Shown here: positions 63,834 to 64,000 of the stretch, piece after piece
Layout: each line of letters starts with the position of its first letter
Numbering within the stretch: position 1 is the first letter of the stretch
Source: Dermatophagoides farinae
Taxonomy: Eukaryota; Arthropoda; Arachnida; Sarcoptiformes; Pyroglyphidae
NCBI RefSeq assembly: GCF_024713945.1
Contig: NC_134680.1
Coordinates: forward strand, 3,310,001 to 3,374,000
Direction: 5' to 3'
DNA length: 64,000 nt
Notes under the pieces: generated by a model
Databases searched by the model: none
What the model was told of the DNA's origin: nothing
What the model saw: the letters and a program-made list of their open reading frames with translations, nothing else
Made by a program: the position numbers and the translations under genes

Positions 63834-63917
63834 CAGGAGTCGACAAGCTTTTGGTAGCTGCTTGCTAAACGCTATAGCTTTACATTGGCACACAGTGCTT
63901 GGAGTTGAAGACCACTG
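63834..63917. mobile_element. hAT-like miniature element (84 bp), degenerate
   Basis: It begins CAGGAGTCGACAAGCT and ends GAGTTGAAGACCACTG. The reverse complement of the end, CAGTGGTCTTCAACTC, matches the beginning imperfectly in the hAT CAG...CTG style. The flanks ATCTATTAC and ATCTATAC resemble a decayed 8-bp target duplication. Different family from the copy at 44810. Less certain because both TIR and duplication are imperfect. Confidence 0.4.
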
Positions 63918-64000
63918 ATCTATACCATTGCATCGTTTAATGTATCGTTTTTTATGTTTGAAAAAAATTAAAAAAAATTTTTAACTTTTCAAATTAATCG

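Larger units (their letters stand above)
63108..64000. other. Upstream region of the GPCR gene
   Basis: AT-rich DNA with a 12-unit CA repeat at 63502-63525, an ACG/ACA repeat patch (about 63630-63655) and a hAT-like miniature element at 63834-63917. No gene seen. Confidence 0.5.

Noticed and set aside
1-64000. CRISPR arrays, bacterial operons, tRNA or rRNA genes
   Set aside because: No regularly spaced repeats, no cloverleaf with a GTTCGAATC-type box, and no rRNA-like blocks were found. All real genes are spliced metazoan genes.

Overview
The window is nuclear DNA of a small-genome arthropod, most likely an acariform (astigmatid, house-dust-mite-like) mite. Reasons: very AT-rich intergenic DNA full of CA/TG microsatellites and A/T runs; GT-AG introns mostly 58-85 bp; long open exons; proteins rich in Asn, Gln, His, Ser and Thr runs; and metazoan gene families of arthropod flavour (an ImpL2-type Ig protein, a Van Gogh protein). 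The species call is inference. I rebuilt exon chains by joining reading frames at GT-AG sites. All eight chains spanning a full coding region close in frame, and most agree in length with their families.

Layout. 1-180: 3' end of an unidentified gene (+). 231-2731: INPP5K/INPP5J-like inositol polyphosphate 5-phosphatase (+) with an N-terminal membrane segment. 3336-6638: PHF20/MBD-R2-like chromatin reader (+). 6639-16073: 9.4 kb with no recognisable gene. 16290-17700: ImpL2-like secreted two-Ig protein (+). 19035-34145: complete 14-exon HUWE1 E3 ligase (-), about 4590 aa. 35281-37872: ribonucleotide reductase large subunit RRM1 (-). 38384-41840: MMS19 (+). 41936-42412: CIAO2B/MIP18 (-), tail to tail with MMS19. 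42413-57467: 15 kb with no clear gene, one hAT-like miniature element, hairpins and microsatellites. 57468-59686: Van Gogh/VANGL planar polarity protein (+). 60979-63107: divergent rhodopsin-like GPCR (-). 63108-64000: upstream DNA of the GPCR with a second hAT-like miniature element.

How the genes relate. The clearest functional cluster is RRM1 - MMS19 - CIAO2B (35.3-42.4 kb). MMS19 and CIAO2B are two subunits of the cytosolic Fe-S targeting complex and lie tail to tail, with 95 bp between stop codons and interleaved poly(A) signals. MMS19 and RRM1 are divergent across 511 bp that contain an E2F-type sequence. HUWE1 lies just behind RRM1 on the same strand. The remaining genes (phosphoinositide signalling, chromatin reading, insulin/IGF binding, planar polarity, GPCR) show no operon-like relation. 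I see no CRISPR, tRNA, rRNA or viral element. The observations most worth following are the membrane-anchored 5-phosphatase, the MMS19/CIAO2B pairing, and the GPCR that lacks several class A core residues. None of these amounts to a demonstrated new system.
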